Shown here in pieces: positions 14,652-22,855 of a stretch of 31,272 bases of DNA (position 1 is the stretch's first letter; each line of letters begins with the position of its first letter). A program made the position numbers and the translations under genes. Source of the DNA: Scybalocola_A sp900557175. Its GTDB lineage: Bacteria; Bacillota; Clostridia; Lachnospirales; Lachnospiraceae. The stretch covers positions 1 to 31,272 of the forward strand of contig CALADH010000019.1 in assembly GCA_937890745.1 (NCBI GenBank), written 5' to 3'. The notes below the pieces were generated by a model. That model was not told the origin of the DNA. It ran no database searches and saw only the letters and a list, made by a program, of their open reading frames with translations.

Positions 14652-15493
14652 AGCACATATGCCTGAATTTGAAAAGATTTGATGTGCCGAAAGTTTACGG
14701 CGGCGTCAACAGTATTGCAGATATAAGCCAGTGGGGCGGCTATATTGTGTCGCAGACACAGGAAGCGCTTAAAAGCTATGATAAAAATGAAGTTGATTTT
14801 CTTATGTATTTTCCGGAGGCACACCTGATTGGTGCCGCAGATGCCAAATGTGAGGACAGCCCTGTAAAGGTTGGCTGCCAGAGTGTTTTCAGAGAAAATA
14901 CGGCAGTCGGCGGAAACTTCGGCGCTTTTACGACAAATCGTCCGGCAAGTGCCGCAAAGGCTTTAGGCTGTGAGACGACAATTATCGGACACTGTGAGGA
15001 AAGACGTGATAAGCTCGGCATTATGGCAGAGGCAGGCTGTGCAGACACATCAGCAGTCAACCGCCTTCTGAATAAGGAAATTAAAGAAGCTGTCGGGCAG
15101 GGAATGTCCGTGCTTTACTGCATCGGCGAGACAGCCGAAGAACAGGACAGATGGCAGGATGTTCTTCGCGAACAGCTGCTGACGGGACTTGATGGTGTTG
15201 ATAAGTCACAGGTCATCATTGCATATGAGCCGGTATGGGCCATCGGTCCGGGAAAGACACCGCCGGACAGAGATTACATTGAAAAGATTGCAAAGTTTGT
15301 CAAAGAAGTGACCGGCGGCATGAGTGTTGTCTATGGCGGCGGCCTTAAGTCGGATAATGCAAAAATGCTGGCATCTATTCCTGAAATTGACGGCGGACTC
15401 ATTGCACTGACAAGATTTTCGGGTGACATTGGTTTTTATCCGGAAGAATATTTGGAAATTATAAAAATTTATATGGATAACTGCAGAGCATAA
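14648..15493 (+). CDS. Triosephosphate-isomerase paralogue (TIM family)
   Basis: This 281-residue TIM-barrel isomerase is divergent from housekeeping TpiA. NLKRFD replaces NWKMN but keeps the lysine (K9). GHCEERRD contains the catalytic His115, AYEPVWAIGPGKTPP the catalytic Glu194 and loop 6, and VVYGGGLKSDNAK replaces YGGSV. It is some 30 residues longer than normal TIM. It overlaps the PFK gene (ATGA), so the two are coupled. Divergent TIMs are known to isomerise tetrulose phosphates in polyol pathways. Inference: it acts on a three- or four-carbon ketose phosphate made by the aldolases of this cluster. Ordinary TIM activity remains possible. Confidence 0.85.
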   Translation: MKHICLNLKRFDVPKVYGGVNSIADISQWGGYIVSQTQEALKSYDKNEVDFLMYFPEAHLIGAADAKCEDSPVKVGCQSVFRENTAVGGNFGAFTTNRPASAAKALGCETTIIGHCEERRDKLGIMAEAGCADTSAVNRLLNKEIKEAVGQGMSVLYCIGETAEEQDRWQDVLREQLLTGLDGVDKSQVIIAYEPVWAIGPGKTPPDRDYIEKIAKFVKEVTGGMSVVYGGGLKSDNAKMLASIPEIDGGLIALTRFSGDIGFYPEEYLEIIKIYMDNCRA

Positions 15494-15562
15494 GTGACCG
15501 CAGAACATAAAGTGCGGCACATCTCATCATACATGAAACAAAAAGAATCGGAGGTAAAAGTT

Positions 15563-17050
15563 ATGAAACTGGATTTTGAATACGGACAGGGAACCATCAG
15601 CGCAAATTTACCGGATACAACAGATGTGTTTATTCCGGGAGTGACAGTGCCGGATCCGCCATGTATTCCTGAGGAGGAGCTGGAAGCGAAAACACTGGAG
15701 TCTATCAGAAATCCGATCGGCATGGAGCCGTTGTCAGAATTGGCACACAAAGGCTCAAAAGTGACAATTGTATTCCCGGACAGAGTCAAGGGCGGCGAGC
15801 AGCCGACATCTCACAGAAAGATTTCGATTAAGCTTATTTTAAAAGAGTTATATGCGGCAGGCGTTGAGAAAAAGGATATTTTGCTCATTTGTTCCAACGG
15901 TCTTCACAGAAAGAATACAGAGCAGGAAATCCGCAACGTATTAGGCGAGGAATTATTTAATGAATTTTGGTACAGCCATCAGATTATCAATCACGACAGC
16001 GAGGACTATGACCATCTTGTAGATCTCGGAACGACAGACAGAGGCGATCCTGTATTAATGAACAAATATGTGTATGACAGTGATGTGGCTATTTTGATCG
16101 GACATACACAGGGCAATCCTTACGGCGGTTATTCAGGCGGCTATAAGCATTGTGCGACAGGTATCACACACTGGCGTTCAATTGCTTCTCATCACGTTCC
16201 TGAAGTTATGCACAGAAAAGACTTTGTGCCTGTCAGCGGCAAGTCTTTAATGCGTACAAAATTTGATGAGATCGGTATGCATATGGAAAAATGTATGGGC
16301 AAGAAGTTTTTCTGCTGTGATGCAGTGCTTGATACAAAATCCAGACAGATTGAGATTAACAGCGGTTATGCGGCAATGATGCAGCCGAAGTCATGGCGGA
16401 CAGCGGACAAGAGAACTTATGTGCCGTGGGCAACGAAGAAATACGATGTGATGGTTTTTGGTATGCCTCAGTTTTTCCATTACGGCGACGGCATGGGTAC
16501 AAATCCGATTATGCTGATGCAGGCGCTCTCAGCTCAGGTGATCCGTCATAAGAGAATTATGAGTGATAACTGCGTTATTATATGTGCATCCACATGCAAC
16601 GGTTATTTCCATGACGAATTGTGGCCGTATTTAAGAGAATGTTATGAAATGTTCCAGCATGACGGCATGAACACATTAAGAGATATGAACCGCTACGGCG
16701 AATATTTTGCGACAAATGAGGAATATATCCGCAAATACCGTTACTGCAATGCTTTCCATCCGTTCCACGGCTTCTCGATGATGAGCTGCGGCCATATTGC
16801 AGAGATGAATACATCTGCAATTTATATCTGTGGTGCAGAACAGCCGGGCTATGCAAGAGGTATGGGACTTAAGACAAGAGCAACGATTGAGGAAGCACTT
16901 GAAGATGCAAAGAAGAAATATGTCGGACCGAATCCGAATATTCTTGCACTGCCGCAGACATTCAAATTAAGCGCCGTTCATTTAATGATGGCCGATGATA
17001 AATACGGCAGCGAGGAAGATTATACACATATGGTACATCACGATTTATAA
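15563..17050 (+). CDS. LarA-family (DUF2088) nickel-pincer racemase/epimerase homologue
   Basis: This 495-residue protein has the lactate-racemase fold. The cofactor lysine is in GYSGGYKH (K195, matching LarA Lys184), the general-base histidine in NGLHRKN (H115, LarA His108), and a histidine 16 residues after the lysine (H211, LarA His200). The position of LarA His174, ten residues before the lysine, is Asn185. It starts at ATG 15563 behind GGAGGT; upstream open sequence lacks a start with a ribosome site. LarA enzymes interconvert 2-hydroxyacid stereocentres using a pyridinium-dithiocarboxylate nickel cofactor made by LarB, LarC and LarE, none of which is in this window. Inference: it epimerises a sugar acid or related substrate. 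Confidence 0.85.
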   Translation: MKLDFEYGQGTISANLPDTTDVFIPGVTVPDPPCIPEEELEAKTLESIRNPIGMEPLSELAHKGSKVTIVFPDRVKGGEQPTSHRKISIKLILKELYAAGVEKKDILLICSNGLHRKNTEQEIRNVLGEELFNEFWYSHQIINHDSEDYDHLVDLGTTDRGDPVLMNKYVYDSDVAILIGHTQGNPYGGYSGGYKHCATGITHWRSIASHHVPEVMHRKDFVPVSGKSLMRTKFDEIGMHMEKCMGKKFFCCDAVLDTKSRQIEINSGYAAMMQPKSWRTADKRTYVPWATKKYDVMVFGMPQFFHYGDGMGTNPIMLMQALSAQVIRHKRIMSDNCVIICASTCNGYFHDELWPYLRECYEMFQHDGMNTLRDMNRYGEYFATNEEYIRKYRYCNAFHPFHGFSMMSCGHIAEMNTSAIYICGAEQPGYARGMGLKTRATIEEALEDAKKKYVGPNPNILALPQTFKLSAVHLMMADDKYGSEEDYTHMVHHDL

Positions 17051-17064
17051 GATTGTGCAAAACA

Positions 17065-17078
17065 TGCAAACGTTTGCA
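17065..17078. promoter_or_regulatory. Perfect 14-bp operator TGCAAACGTTTGCA
   Basis: This symmetrical LacI/CcpA-type site lies directly upstream of the -35 of the ABC-importer promoter. Its centre is 39.5 nt before the -10, identical to the PFK promoter. It closely fits the catabolite-response-element consensus. Confidence 0.8.
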
Positions 17079-17086
17079 CAGAAAGT

Positions 17087-17116
17087 TTGCCTTTTGTGTG
17101 TGCAATATGTTATACT
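17087..17116 (+). promoter_or_regulatory. Promoter of the ABC-importer operon
   Basis: TTGCCT (17087-17092), 18 nt, TATACT (17111-17116). It follows the LarA gene by 36 nt with no terminator between, so read-through from the PFK operon is also likely. Confidence 0.7.
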
Positions 17117-17181
17117 TAATACAATGAGTTAAAAACAAAATATACGCAACGCACAATGCGAAAAAGAAGGGGGTTTGAGAA

Positions 17182-17985
17182 ATGGAATCAAATGGTACAA
17201 AAAAGGCTGCAAAGAAGAAAGGCGTTATCGCAAGTATTCCAGGCTGGGCATGGGTGCTTATTTCTCTGGCAGTAGCTATCCTTTTATGGTACATTCTTTC
17301 CATTAATCCAAAAACAGCGCGAAGCTTTCCGTTTATTCCGGCAATGATTGAGTCAATGCAGAAGATGATTGAAAACGGGGCGCTTGTTGAAGACTTTGTA
17401 AGTTCAATGATTTCGGTACTTGCCGGATTTGCGCTTGGTTTTGTAACTGCTGTGCCAATTGCCTTTTTGATGGCATGGTATCAGCCTGTGAGAGGTATTT
17501 TAGAGCCGTGGATTCAGTTTATCCGTAACATCCCACCGCTCGCTTATGTTCCGTTAGTTGTTATTACAGCCGGTGTCGGAAGAAAGCCACAGATTATCGT
17601 TATCTGGATCGCGACTTTCCTTATTATGACTGTAACAATTTATCAGGGTGTCAGAAATATTGACAATACACTTGTCAAAGCGGCGAAGGTTCTCGGTGCA
17701 AAGGATAAGGATATTTTCGTAAAGGTTATTTTCCCGGCAACGACACCATTTATTTTAACGGCAATCCGTCTTGGCGTTTCTGTTGCGCTGACAACATTGA
17801 TTGCTGCCGAATCGACAGGTGCGATCGCCGGACTCGGTATGAGAATCAGTGCATTATCAAACAACTACGATACGGCGGCCATGCTGTTTTATATCATCAT
17901 TATCGGTGTCATTGGCCTTGTGATGGAGAAGTTTATTAAATTTATGGAAAAGAGGTTGACGGGATGGCAGGAAAAGAGAGATTGA
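17182..17985 (+). CDS. ABC transporter permease, TauC/SsuC (taurine/sulfonate/nitrate) type
   Basis: This 267-residue integral membrane protein has a Lys-rich N-terminus and about six transmembrane helices. The EAA-like cytoplasmic loop (AAKVLGAKDKDIFVKVIFP) docks the ATPase. NIPPLAYVPLVV and YQGVRNID are typical of the NitT/TauT permease family. It overlaps the ATPase gene by 22 nt. The ribosome site is AAGGGGG. Members import sulfonates, taurine, nitrate, pyrimidine precursors or other small anions, as a homodimer with TauB and TauA partners. Its position inside a sugar-phosphate gene set is unusual and suggests the substrate may carry an anionic group (inference). Confidence 0.92.
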   Translation: MESNGTKKAAKKKGVIASIPGWAWVLISLAVAILLWYILSINPKTARSFPFIPAMIESMQKMIENGALVEDFVSSMISVLAGFALGFVTAVPIAFLMAWYQPVRGILEPWIQFIRNIPPLAYVPLVVITAGVGRKPQIIVIWIATFLIMTVTIYQGVRNIDNTLVKAAKVLGAKDKDIFVKVIFPATTPFILTAIRLGVSVALTTLIAAESTGAIAGLGMRISALSNNYDTAAMLFYIIIIGVIGLVMEKFIKFMEKRLTGWQEKRD

Positions 17986-18755
17986 CAAAGCTTAAGATTG
18001 ACGGCGTCAAAAAAGTTTATAATACAAGAAACGGTGATGTCGTTGCCTTAAACGGTGTTGATTTGGAAATCAAGGAAAATGAATTTATTTGTGTTGTCGG
18101 ACCGTCAGGCTGCGGTAAATCAACCTTATTAAATATTATCGCAGGACTTGAGATGCCGACAGAGGGTGCAGTTTATATTGATAATAAGAAGATTGAGGGA
18201 ACCGGTGTCGAGCGTGGTGTTGTTTTCCAGCAGTATGCGCTTTTCCCATGGATGACTGTTTTAAAGAACGTTATGTTCGGACCGAGACTTCAGGGCAAGA
18301 GCAAAGAAGAAGCAGAAGCAATTGCAATGAAGTACATAAAGATGGTTCAGCTTGAAGATTTTGTGAATCATTATCCGAAGGAATTATCCGGCGGTATGAA
18401 ACAGAGAGTTGCGATTGCAAGAGCTTATGCAGTCAATCCGGAAGTGCTTCTTATGGATGAGCCTTTCGGTGCGCTGGATGCCCAGACAAGAACACAGCTT
18501 CAGTCAGAGCTTCTTGAAACATGGGAAAAAGAGCAGAAGACATGTTTCTTTATTACACATGACGTTGAGGAAGCAATTATTCTTGCACAGAAGGTTATTA
18601 TCATGAGCGCAAGACCGGGACGTATTAAGGATATTGTTGATATTGATATCCCATATCCAAGAAACCAGGAAACGAAGATGAGCCAGCGATTCTTAGAACT
18701 TAAGAATGAAATTTGGGGACAGGTTTATCAGGAGTATTTGGAGGTTAGAAAGTAA
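17964..18755 (+). CDS. ABC transporter ATP-binding protein, TauB/SsuB type
   Basis: This 263-residue ATPase has Walker A GPSGCGKST (46-54), Q-loop VVFQQYALFPWMTV, signature LSGGMKQR, Walker B VLLMDEPFGALD, and the switch histidine in FFITHDVEEA. It starts within the end of the permease gene. It energises the permease at 17182 with the lipoprotein at 18828. The last residues before the stop are followed by an intercistronic hairpin that separates it from the binding-protein gene. Confidence 0.95.
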   Translation: MAGKERLTKLKIDGVKKVYNTRNGDVVALNGVDLEIKENEFICVVGPSGCGKSTLLNIIAGLEMPTEGAVYIDNKKIEGTGVERGVVFQQYALFPWMTVLKNVMFGPRLQGKSKEEAEAIAMKYIKMVQLEDFVNHYPKELSGGMKQRVAIARAYAVNPEVLLMDEPFGALDAQTRTQLQSELLETWEKEQKTCFFITHDVEEAIILAQKVIIMSARPGRIKDIVDIDIPYPRNQETKMSQRFLELKNEIWGQVYQEYLEVRK

Positions 18756-18756
18756 T

Positions 18757-18789
18757 TTGATACGAAGTACGGAAAAATCCGTGTATCAA
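18757..18789 (+). other. Intercistronic hairpin before the binding-protein gene
   Basis: TTGATAC pairs with GTATCAA and ACGGA with TCCGT, separated by a small interior loop and an AAAA loop. No T-run follows. Such hairpins often mark an mRNA processing or stabilising site that raises binding-protein expression; this is inferred from position. Confidence 0.6.
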
Positions 18790-18827
18790 TTAAAATTTAT
18801 ACCCACATATTTAAGGAGGAAAAAGGT

Positions 18828-19889
18828 ATGAAAAAGATAACAGCAGCGCTTTTAGCAACAGTGATGGCAATGTCATTAGCAGCATGCGGTAATGGTGGCG
18901 AAACAAAGGAAACTGAGACAAAACCGGCAGCAGAGAGTACACAGGGGACAGAAGGTACGGAAAGTGCAGAGGCACCGACAGGCGAATTGACAACAGTGAA
19001 TGTTGCTTATATGCCTGACTATGCAAGCTTAAACGGTGTTATTTCAGCACAGCAGCTCGGCTATTTTGAGGATGAAGGACTTGAGGTTAATCTCATTCAG
19101 TTCTCAGACGGCCCAACAATCATCAATGCGATGGAATCCGGTGCGGTTGATGTCGGCTATATCGGACAGGGTGCACATAAGCTCTGTATCAACGGCAAGG
19201 CAAGCATCTTTGCACTGGCACACGTTTCAAACGGCGATGCAATTATCGGAAACAAGGAAAAAGGTGTTGAGACACTCGAAGATTTAAAGGGCAAACAGGT
19301 TGCATATTCATCAGGTACATCCAGTGAAGATATTTTAAAGAAAGGTCTTGAAAAAGCAGGTCTTACAATGGACGATATCACACCGGTTGATATGAAAGCA
19401 ACAAACCTTGTCACAGCAATGCTTTCAGGCGGCGTTGACGCATGTGCGGCATGGGTTCCGAATACAACAAAGATTATGTCTGAGTTAGGCGACAACGGTG
19501 TGAAGCTTTGTGATAACAAGACATTTATCGAAGATACAGTATCCCTTTCAAGCTGGATTTGTATGCCAAAATATGGTGAGGAAAACAAAGAAACACTTGA
19601 GAAATTTGCAAGAGCATTATACAAAGGTTTCGATTACCGTGCAGATGACAGCCACGCAGAAGAAGTTGCCGGCTGGATTGCAGATGAAGTAAAGCTTGAG
19701 AAAGATACACTTCTTGAGCAGAGAGATGTAGCAGACTGGACAACATCAGATTTTATTAAAAATAACATGGACGATGTAAAAGCTTACTATCAGCTTCAGC
19801 AGGATGCTTTTGTTGCCAACGGTGACTGCGAAAAGACACCACTTGAAGATTACATCTTATTCGATGTTTTAGAGGCAGCAGTTCAATAA
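18828..19889 (+). CDS. NMT1/SsuA-like solute-binding lipoprotein of the ABC importer
   Basis: This 353-residue protein has a lipoprotein signal peptide ending in the lipobox SLAAC (Cys20), then a Thr/Glu/Pro-rich linker to about residue 50. A two-lobe type II binding domain follows (YMPDYASLNGVISAQQLGYF, DVGYIGQGAHK, LKGKQVAYSSGTSSEDI, GGVDACAAWVP). These are family marks of the aliphatic sulfonate/taurine/thiamine-precursor binding proteins. An AAGGAGGAAAAA ribosome site precedes it. It would be tethered outside the membrane and deliver substrate to the permease at 17182. Ligand identity cannot be read from the sequence; GADVG-like anion contacts are not obvious. Confidence 0.92.
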   Translation: MKKITAALLATVMAMSLAACGNGGETKETETKPAAESTQGTEGTESAEAPTGELTTVNVAYMPDYASLNGVISAQQLGYFEDEGLEVNLIQFSDGPTIINAMESGAVDVGYIGQGAHKLCINGKASIFALAHVSNGDAIIGNKEKGVETLEDLKGKQVAYSSGTSSEDILKKGLEKAGLTMDDITPVDMKATNLVTAMLSGGVDACAAWVPNTTKIMSELGDNGVKLCDNKTFIEDTVSLSSWICMPKYGEENKETLEKFARALYKGFDYRADDSHAEEVAGWIADEVKLEKDTLLEQRDVADWTTSDFIKNNMDDVKAYYQLQQDAFVANGDCEKTPLEDYILFDVLEAAVQ

Positions 19890-19901
19890 AGAAATGACAG
19901 G

Positions 19902-19957
19902 GGCAGGTGATTCGTCACCTGCCTCCTTTGCAGAAAAGGGGCGGCTGGGGGCAGCCG
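19902..19957 (+). terminator. UUCG-capped hairpin and second GC-rich hairpin after the binding-protein gene
   Basis: GGCAGGTGA-TTCG-TCACCTGCC (19902-19923) is a perfect 9-bp stem with the very stable UUCG loop. CGGCTG-GGGG-CAGCCG (19942-19957) follows. Only a short T-run (TCCTTT) trails the first stem, so it may attenuate rather than fully stop transcription into the aldolase gene. Confidence 0.55.
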
Positions 19958-20015
19958 TCAGAGAATGATTTTTGATATATGATAGCAGAGGCGTGCAAAT
20001 AAGGAGGAAGAATAA

Positions 20016-20867
20016 ATGCTTGTAACAACAAAGGATATGCTCATTAAGGCAAGAAAAGAGCATTATGCAGTACCGGCAATTAATACACAGGGTGGAAATT
20101 ATGATATTATATGGGCGATTTGTAATGCGGCGCAGCAGATGCGCTCACCGGCGATTTTAGCCCACTATGTTGCAACGGGAGCATATTCAGGGGACGACTG
20201 GTTCGTCGAGGTATGTAAGTGGTGTGCCAATAAGGTTGACGTGCCGATTGCAATTCATTTAGACCACGGCAATGATTTTGATATTTGCATGAAATCATTA
20301 AAGAATGGATTTACGTCATTGATGATCGACGGTTCTACAAAGCCGATTGAGGAAAACGCGGCTATGACAAATGAAGTGCTCAGAGTAGCCCATTGCTTTG
20401 ACGTACCTGTGGAGGCAGAAATCGGCGAGCTTTTAAGACTGGATAACTGCGGCGCACAAATGGAAAACAAAAATGTGGCAAGTATTGATGATGTGCGGAA
20501 GTTTTTAGAGCTTTGCCAGCCGGATTCACTGGCTATCGGCATCGGCAATGCCCACGGCTATTATAAGGGTGAGCCGGATATTCATCTGGAGGTACTTGAG
20601 GCGGCCGGTGAAATTACAGATATACCGCTTGTGCTTCACGGATGTACGGGAATGAGAGAGGATATTATTAAACAGGCGATTCGCCTTGGTGTGGCAAAAA
20701 TTAATTTTGGTACGGAAATCAGATATAAATATGTACAGCACTATGAGGAAGCGCTGAAGACGGATCATCAGGGACATTCATGGAAGTTGTCCCAGATGGC
20801 AAATGAAGCGCTCACAGAAGATGTGAAGAATATTATACGTCTTGCAGGTTCTGAGGGAAGGGCATAG
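20016..20867 (+). CDS. Class II (zinc) ketose-bisphosphate aldolase
   Basis: This 283-residue class II aldolase of the fructose/tagatose-bisphosphate type has the catalytic Asp83 and zinc His84 in IHLDHGNDF, EAEIGELL on the adjacent strand, and further zinc histidines in GNAHGYYKGEP and LHGCTGM. The phosphate-binding KINFGTEIR follows. The length is that of GatY/KbaY/FbaA-short enzymes. The start follows AAGGAGGAAG. It is the first of two aldolases in the cluster and precedes the SIS-domain gene by 67 nt. Inference: it cleaves the bisphosphate made by the PFK-like kinase to two trioses or a triose and another aldehyde. Confidence 0.92.
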   Translation: MLVTTKDMLIKARKEHYAVPAINTQGGNYDIIWAICNAAQQMRSPAILAHYVATGAYSGDDWFVEVCKWCANKVDVPIAIHLDHGNDFDICMKSLKNGFTSLMIDGSTKPIEENAAMTNEVLRVAHCFDVPVEAEIGELLRLDNCGAQMENKNVASIDDVRKFLELCQPDSLAIGIGNAHGYYKGEPDIHLEVLEAAGEITDIPLVLHGCTGMREDIIKQAIRLGVAKINFGTEIRYKYVQHYEEALKTDHQGHSWKLSQMANEALTEDVKNIIRLAGSEGRA

Positions 20868-20934
20868 AAATACGGTATTTTTGAAAAGTGCGGTCTGCAC
20901 ATAAAATAAGTTTATATTATTTTTGGAGGTTATC

Positions 20935-21993
20935 ATGAAAAAGAACGGAGAAATTACATACGCAGAGATTTACTGCCAGCCGGATTCATTTCAGGCGATC
21001 AATGACACATTAGAGGATATTTACGCAGAACTTGATAAAGTTTTTAAATCAGGCAAAACATACAGGGAATTAATTTTTACAGGCTGCGGTACATCACTTT
21101 ATCTTGCACAGGCAGCAGCAGCGGCATTTTCAGCATGTACGGACATTCCGGCAAAGGGCGTTCCGTGCTCAGAGCTTTATTTCTTCCCGGAAAACTATAT
21201 TAAGGACGGTGAGGTGCTTATTCTTCCGATTACGAGAAAAAGCTATACAACAGAGGTGCGCATGGCCATTGATAAAGTTCATGAATTTAAAAATGTGACA
21301 ACACTGGCAATTACATGCGATCGTGACAGTGAAAAGTACAATGATTATATGATCTGGTCACCGGATACCGCAGAAGACAGTATCGTTATGACACGTTCAT
21401 TTACAAGTATGATTTATCTCGCAGTCATTATGGCTTATTATGTCGGCGGCAAAAAAGATAAAATTGAAGCGCTTAAAAATTATAAGGAAGTTTCAGAGCG
21501 CGTTTTAAAAGAGCAGGATACTCTTGCAAAACAGATAATGACAGAACATCCGGAGGTCAATCTTTTCATCACACTCGGTCAGGGCATTTACTATGGTATT
21601 GCCAATGAATGTATGAATAAGATGAAAGAAATGGGACTTACAAATTCCGAAGGCTACTATGACCTTGAATATCGCCACGGACCGATGAGCCTTGTGGATG
21701 ATAAAACATTAATTATATGCTTAAGCCACCGCAAATCGAGAGCGGAGGATGTGTCATTAATGACACAGATGAAAGGCTACGGGGCAGTTACGGTTGTTTT
21801 GGGTGCTGAGCTTGGCGATGACTTTAAAGATTGTGCCGATTATACATACAACCTTTCAGAGGGCTGGGATGAGCCTGCCTATGCGCCGATTATCGGTTAC
21901 ATCGGACAGTTTGTCGGCTATTATGTAGCACTTGCAAAAGATCTGGACGCTGACACACCGAGAAACCTGTCTCAGGCGATTGTTTTAAAATAA
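20935..21993 (+). CDS. SIS-domain sugar-phosphate isomerase/deaminase (AgaS/GlmS-like)
   Basis: This 352-residue protein has two SIS domains. The first carries FTGCGTSLYLAQAA at residues 48-61, the second YRHGPMSLVDDKTLIICLS. The sugar-phosphate loop, usually SxSGxTxE, is TRKSYTTEV at 100-108, so a conserved serine and glycine are altered. It starts at ATG 20935 behind GGAGG; a TTG 12 nt upstream lies within that site. Relatives convert amino-sugar phosphates to ketose phosphates (AgaS) or split fructosamine phosphates. It is 38 nt from the NagB-like gene. Inference: it deaminates or isomerises an amino-sugar phosphate specific to this cluster; having both SIS and NagB types together is partly redundant and noteworthy. 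Confidence 0.85.
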   Translation: MKKNGEITYAEIYCQPDSFQAINDTLEDIYAELDKVFKSGKTYRELIFTGCGTSLYLAQAAAAAFSACTDIPAKGVPCSELYFFPENYIKDGEVLILPITRKSYTTEVRMAIDKVHEFKNVTTLAITCDRDSEKYNDYMIWSPDTAEDSIVMTRSFTSMIYLAVIMAYYVGGKKDKIEALKNYKEVSERVLKEQDTLAKQIMTEHPEVNLFITLGQGIYYGIANECMNKMKEMGLTNSEGYYDLEYRHGPMSLVDDKTLIICLSHRKSRAEDVSLMTQMKGYGAVTVVLGAELGDDFKDCADYTYNLSEGWDEPAYAPIIGYIGQFVGYYVALAKDLDADTPRNLSQAIVLK

Positions 21994-22031
21994 CAAATTT
22001 ATGCCGCTGATGCGGCGGAATGGAGTTTCCT

Positions 22032-22853
22032 ATGAGTCACGAATATTATCAGTATACAAAAGAAGAACTTTTGAAAAATCCGAAGCTGTCTGTCATTGTG
22101 ATGAAGGACAATGCAGAAGTTTTTAAGTCCATGGCAGTTGAGATGGCCGAGACAATTAAACAAAATAATGCTGAAAATAAAACGACAGTATTTATATGTC
22201 CTGTCGGTCCTGTCGGCCAGTATCCGTATTTTGTTGATATGGTCAACGAGGAAAATATCAGCCTTAAAAATGTCTGGTTTATTAATATGGACGAGTATCT
22301 TACAGACGATAAGCAGTGGGTGCCGGTGGATCATCCGTTAAGCTTCAGGGGCTTTATGGAAAGAACGGTGTATACAAAAGTAAAACCGGAGCTTGTGATG
22401 CCGAAAGCGCAGCGTGTTTTCCCTGATCCAAACAATATTGACTATATTCCAGAGCTTATTGAGAAGCTTGGCGGCGTGGATATTTGCTTTGGCGGTATCG
22501 GCATTAACGGTCATGTCGCTTTCAATGAAGCTGACGTGACAAAGACAAATGAGGAATTTTTAGCGCAGAAGACGAGAGTGCTTGAAATTTCAAAAGAGAC
22601 ACGGACAGCCAATGCCATCGGTGATTTTAACGGCGCTCTTGAAGATATGCCGAAATATTGTGTCACCATTGGTATTTATGAAATTTCCCATGCCAGAAAA
22701 ATCCGTCTCGGCTGTTTCAGAAACTGGCACAGAGCCGTTGTAAGAAGAACAGCTTACGGTGAGGTGACATCGGATTTTCCGGTATCACTTCTGACATCCC
22801 ATAAGGACATTAACCTTAAAATCACGGAATACGTGGCAGCATTGGAGGATTAA
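22032..22853 (+). CDS. NagB-like glucosamine-6-phosphate deaminase homologue, divergent
   Basis: This 273-residue protein has the NagB/RpiA-fold landmarks INMDEY (Asp87, E. coli NagB Asp72) and GGIGINGHVAFNEA (His161 and Glu166, E. coli His143 and Glu148). The residue matching E. coli Asp141 is Asn159. The phosphate loop LPTGGTP is CPVGPVGQYP, and the C-terminal half around CFRNWHRAVVRRTAYGEV replaces the normal GSQKA region. It is likely to start at ATG 22032; an ATG at 22020 overlaps the GGAG site. It is directly followed by the NagA gene (2 nt). Inference: a deaminase or isomerase for an unusual amino-sugar phosphate. True NagB function should be treated with caution. Confidence 0.82.
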   Translation: MSHEYYQYTKEELLKNPKLSVIVMKDNAEVFKSMAVEMAETIKQNNAENKTTVFICPVGPVGQYPYFVDMVNEENISLKNVWFINMDEYLTDDKQWVPVDHPLSFRGFMERTVYTKVKPELVMPKAQRVFPDPNNIDYIPELIEKLGGVDICFGGIGINGHVAFNEADVTKTNEEFLAQKTRVLEISKETRTANAIGDFNGALEDMPKYCVTIGIYEISHARKIRLGCFRNWHRAVVRRTAYGEVTSDFPVSLLTSHKDINLKITEYVAALED

Positions 22854-22855
22854 GT

